Source: an uncultured Rhodospirillales bacterium (GTDB taxonomy: Bacteria; Pseudomonadota; Alphaproteobacteria; Rhodospirillales; Defluviicoccaceae). Taken from it: a stretch of 6,901 nt of DNA. This document shows, one piece after another, positions 4,916 through 6,901 of this stretch. Each line of letters begins with the position of its first letter. Position 1 is the first letter of the stretch. Under the pieces are notes generated by a model that worked only from the letters and a program-made list of their open reading frames with translations, made no database searches and was not told where the DNA came from. The position numbers and the translations under genes are program-made. Where the stretch lies: NCBI GenBank assembly GCA_937127205.1, contig CAKZLS010000549.1:1-6901 (forward strand). Reading direction: 5' to 3'.

Positions 4916-5972
4916 GGTCTGATCCGGGTTGTCCGACGGCCACGCGGTTCCCCGCCCATTTTGCGGCATCGCTAATCAGCGGTGAGCGGTCTTCGGTGTG
5001 GTTACTGACCAACGCCGAGATTGCGGGGCTGGAGCTGTTGCCAGATGCGATCATGACATTCCGGATGAGCCGGTCGCGCCCGGTACGCTTGACAGGTGTT
5101 CCCGCCGTCAGGGCTGCGAAAGCGTCTTCGTCCAGATCCGCCCATTTCTCCAAAGCCATCAACCCGATATCCGGGCGTGACACCAATTCCGCATGCGGCG
5201 TCGCCACTGCGTACTTGTTCCACGGACAGACCGCCAGGCAATCGTCACAGCCATAAATCCGGTTGCCCATCGCTGCGCTCAAATCGTCGTCGATGGCCTC
5301 TTTGTGCTCGATGGTGAGGTACGAAATGCAGCGCCTTGGATCGATCCGGTAGGGTTCGGGAAGGGCTCCGGTGGGACAGGCCCGGAGGCAGCGGTCGCAC
5401 GATCCGCAATGATCGGTCTCCGGCGCGTCCGCCGGCAAATCCAGGGTCGTGAAGACCTCACCGAGAAACAGCCACGAGCCGAACATGCGCGACACCAGAT
5501 TGGTGTGCTTGCCGACCCAGCCGACGCCGGCGCGCATGGCCAGGGGTTTTTCCATCACCGGCGCGGTGTCGACGAACACCTTGACCTCGCACGCGAACGC
5601 CTCGCTCATCCAACGGCCGAGCGCCTTCAAGCCTTTCTTCACAACCTTGTGATAGTCCCGCCCTTGGGCATAGACGCTGACCACGCCGCGCTCCGCCTCG
5701 GCGAGCGGCGCCAGGGGATCGCCGGCGGGACCGTAGTTGAGACCCACCGAGACAACGCATTGCGCATCGGGCCATAACGCCCGGGGATCGCCGCGCCGCA
5801 CGGCGTTGGCTTCCATCCAGGTCATGCCGCCGTGACGGCCGTCGGCGAGGTAGGCGGTCAGGTTGCGGGCGTCCGCCGGGTCGGGCTGCGCGTCGGCGAA
5901 ACCGACGGCATCGAAGCCCAATTCATGGGCCTTCGCCCGGATCGCCTCCTTGATCGATCGAGGAGCGGTCAA
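4899..5972 (-). CDS. queG: Epoxyqueuosine reductase QueG
   Basis: This is a 357-residue cytoplasmic iron-sulfur and cobalamin enzyme that reduces epoxyqueuosine to queuosine in tRNA, the last step of the pathway. The catalytic aspartate is D135 in FVDTAPVMEK (D134 in Bacillus). Eight cysteines for two [4Fe-4S] clusters are all present: C189, C192, C195 and C199 in HCGSCDRCLRACP, C215, and C242, C245 and C249 in CDDCLAVCP. KRTGRDRLIRNVMIASGN follows, as is usual. The frame is open far upstream (to 6281), but that part is antisense-like overlap with queF in another frame. The homologous region begins at TTG 5972, which overlaps the queF stop as TTGA and has a weak GGGG six bases upstream. This suggests translational coupling to queF. 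No HEAT-repeat tail as in the Bacillus protein is evident. The last codons lie within a hairpin. Confidence 0.96.
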   Translation of the reverse strand: MTAPRSIKEAIRAKAHELGFDAVGFADAQPDPADARNLTAYLADGRHGGMTWMEANAVRRGDPRALWPDAQCVVSVGLNYGPAGDPLAPLAEAERGVVSVYAQGRDYHKVVKKGLKALGRWMSEAFACEVKVFVDTAPVMEKPLAMRAGVGWVGKHTNLVSRMFGSWLFLGEVFTTLDLPADAPETDHCGSCDRCLRACPTGALPEPYRIDPRRCISYLTIEHKEAIDDDLSAAMGNRIYGCDDCLAVCPWNKYAVATPHAELVSRPDIGLMALEKWADLDEDAFAALTAGTPVKRTGRDRLIRNVMIASGNSSSPAISALVSNHTEDRSPLISDAAKWAGNRVAVGQPGSDPDKER

Positions 5973-6433
5973 CCACGGCCCCGATAGCTTGCGACACCTT
6001 GGTCGGGTATCCACAACCCGAGGGGCGGTTCGCCGCTTTGGTAGAATACGTCGATGGGAATGCCGCCGCGCGGATACCAGTACCCGCCGATGCGCAGCCA
6101 CTGTGGACTGGCGGCCTGTCCAACCTTGTCGGCGATGGCCAAAGTGCAATCTTCGTGGAAGCCGCCGTGATTGCGGAACGACGACAAGTAGAGCTTGAAC
6201 GACTTGCTCTCCACGAGGCGGGGGCCGGGCACATAATCGAGCACAAGGTGGGCGAAATCCGGCTGGCCGGTAACCGGACACAGGGCGGTAAATTCGGGAC
6301 AGCTGAAGCGGACCAGGTAGCGCGACTCCGGCCGCGGATTGGCCACCGTTTCCAAAACCGCGTCATCGGGCGAGGCCGGGATCTCTCCGCGTCCGCCCAG
6401 ATGCGTCAGGTCTTCGTATACAGTGTCGGTCAT
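5969..6433 (-). CDS. queF: NADPH-dependent 7-cyano-7-deazaguanine (preQ0) reductase QueF, short type
   Basis: This is a 154-residue cytoplasmic enzyme of the T-fold superfamily that reduces the nitrile of preQ0 to the amine of preQ1 using two NADPH. All key residues of the short single-domain class are present and lie exactly three positions before the Bacillus numbering: catalytic Cys52 in LCPVTGQPD, Asp59, and His93-Glu94 in GFHEDCT. The QueF signature ESKSFKLY is at 75-82. The ATG has GAGGG seven bases upstream (6441-6445), a good ribosome-binding site. It lies 38 bases after the tgt stop and overlaps queG, so the three genes almost certainly form one transcript. Length is typical and nothing is missing. 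The assignment is very secure. Confidence 0.98.
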   Translation of the reverse strand: MTDTVYEDLTHLGGRGEIPASPDDAVLETVANPRPESRYLVRFSCPEFTALCPVTGQPDFAHLVLDYVPGPRLVESKSFKLYLSSFRNHGGFHEDCTLAIADKVGQAASPQWLRIGGYWYPRGGIPIDVFYQSGEPPLGLWIPDQGVASYRGRG

Positions 6434-6471
6434 GGACCGTCCCTCGTCTCTGAATGAAAGCTTTCTCTAAA

Positions 6472-6901
6472 TCACAACGGATCGATGTCGCCTTGCACCT
6501 GATCGGCGGCGAATTCGGCGGCGAATGCCTGGAACCGGCTCTCGGCAATCGCGTCGCGCATCCGGCGCATCAGATCCTGATAATAGGATAGATTATGCCA
6601 CGTGAGCAGCATGGCGCCGAGAATTTCCCCCGACCGGACCAGATGATTGAGGTAGGCGCGGCTGAAATCGCGGCTCGCCGGGCAGTCGATGGTCTCATCC
6701 AGCGGTCGCGGGTCGTCGATGTGGCGGGCATTGCGGATATTTACCGGGCCGTAGCGGGTGAACGCCTGGCCGGTACGCCCCGACCGAGTGGGCAGGACGC
6801 AATCGAACATATCGATGCCGCGCGCCACCGCGCCCACCAGGTCGTCCGGCTTGCCGACACCCATCAGATAACGCGGCCGCTCGCCGGGAAGGCGCGGAGC
6901 G
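6472..6901 (-). CDS. tgt: tRNA-guanine transglycosylase (C-terminal part; 5' end beyond the window)
   Basis: These are the last 142 or so residues of bacterial Tgt, which swaps the wobble guanine of tRNAs with GUN anticodons for preQ1. The frame runs open off the right edge through RPRYLMGVG. The nucleophilic aspartate is present in RGIDMFDCVLPTRSGR (E. coli D264). HNLSYYQDLM supplies the zinc-binding His (E. coli H333, at the same spacing). The zinc loop is altered: counting from the nucleophile, the positions of E. coli C302, C304 and C307 are Ile, Cys and Ser (ETIDCPASRDFSRAYL), so two of four ligands are missing. The rest of the fold looks intact, with no frameshift or stop. It is first of the visible tgt-queF-queG operon; queA may lie upstream but is not seen. 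The family is certain; whether it binds zinc and is fully active is open. Confidence 0.96.
   Translation of the reverse strand, partial: APRLPGERPRYLMGVGKPDDLVGAVARGIDMFDCVLPTRSGRTGQAFTRYGPVNIRNARHIDDPRPLDETIDCPASRDFSRAYLNHLVRSGEILGAMLLTWHNLSYYQDLMRRMRDAIAESRFQAFAAEFAADQVQGDIDPL

Noticed and set aside
5973..6281. Upstream extension of queG in the same frame (arginine- and proline-rich residues)
   Set aside because: It lies entirely within queF in another frame, and QueG homology starts at TTG 5972, so it is not part of the protein or a fusion.

Overview
The window looks like a chromosomal segment of an alphaproteobacterium, probably of Rhodospirillales type. The support is a PhaR-type polyhydroxyalkanoate (PHA) regulator divergent from a PhaA-type thiolase, a short XRE regulator resembling the rhizobial PraR group, and alphaproteobacterial-style Tgt, QueF and QueG proteins. 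No rRNA, tRNA, CRISPR array, insertion sequence or phage gene was seen. Coding parts are GC-rich. Four gene-poor gaps (1-369, 1267-1494, 2674-3397, 4022-4462) are unusually roomy, and parts of them are AT-rich.

Left half (1-4021), acyl-CoA and PHA metabolism. On the minus strand a complete acetyl-CoA C-acetyltransferase (phaA, 1495-2673) ends at a textbook intrinsic terminator with a UUCG loop (1433-1462). Beyond it lies a complete 3-hydroxyacyl-CoA dehydrogenase of the Hbd/PaaH family (370-1266). Divergent from phaA, across a 724-base gap, is phaR (3398-4021, plus strand), which probably represses PHA granule and synthesis genes. Thiolase makes acetoacetyl-CoA and Hbd interconverts it with (S)-3-hydroxybutyryl-CoA, so the pair can feed or drain a C4 pool that PhaR would sense through polymer. 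The usual phaB reductase is not next to phaA, and the Hbd here has a lysine where the family normally has the NAD-specifying acidic residue.

Middle (4022-4898). A hairpin follows phaR, then an AT-rich leader of about 400 bases with a perfect TATAAT, then a small XRE-family regulator (4463-4849) that is convergent with the queuosine genes.

Right part (4899-6901). A minus-strand queuosine operon runs tgt (5' end outside the window), queF, queG. QueF reduces preQ0 to preQ1, Tgt inserts preQ1 into tRNA anticodons, and QueG performs the last step from epoxyqueuosine to queuosine; QueA is not in the window. The queF stop and a TTG start for queG overlap as TTGA. Tgt keeps its nucleophilic aspartate but has lost two of the three cysteines that bind structural zinc.

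I found no convincing wholly new system. The best leads are the altered Tgt zinc site, the altered Hbd cofactor position next to phaA, and a set of TGC-rich palindromes in the intergenic regions that could be PhaR operators.
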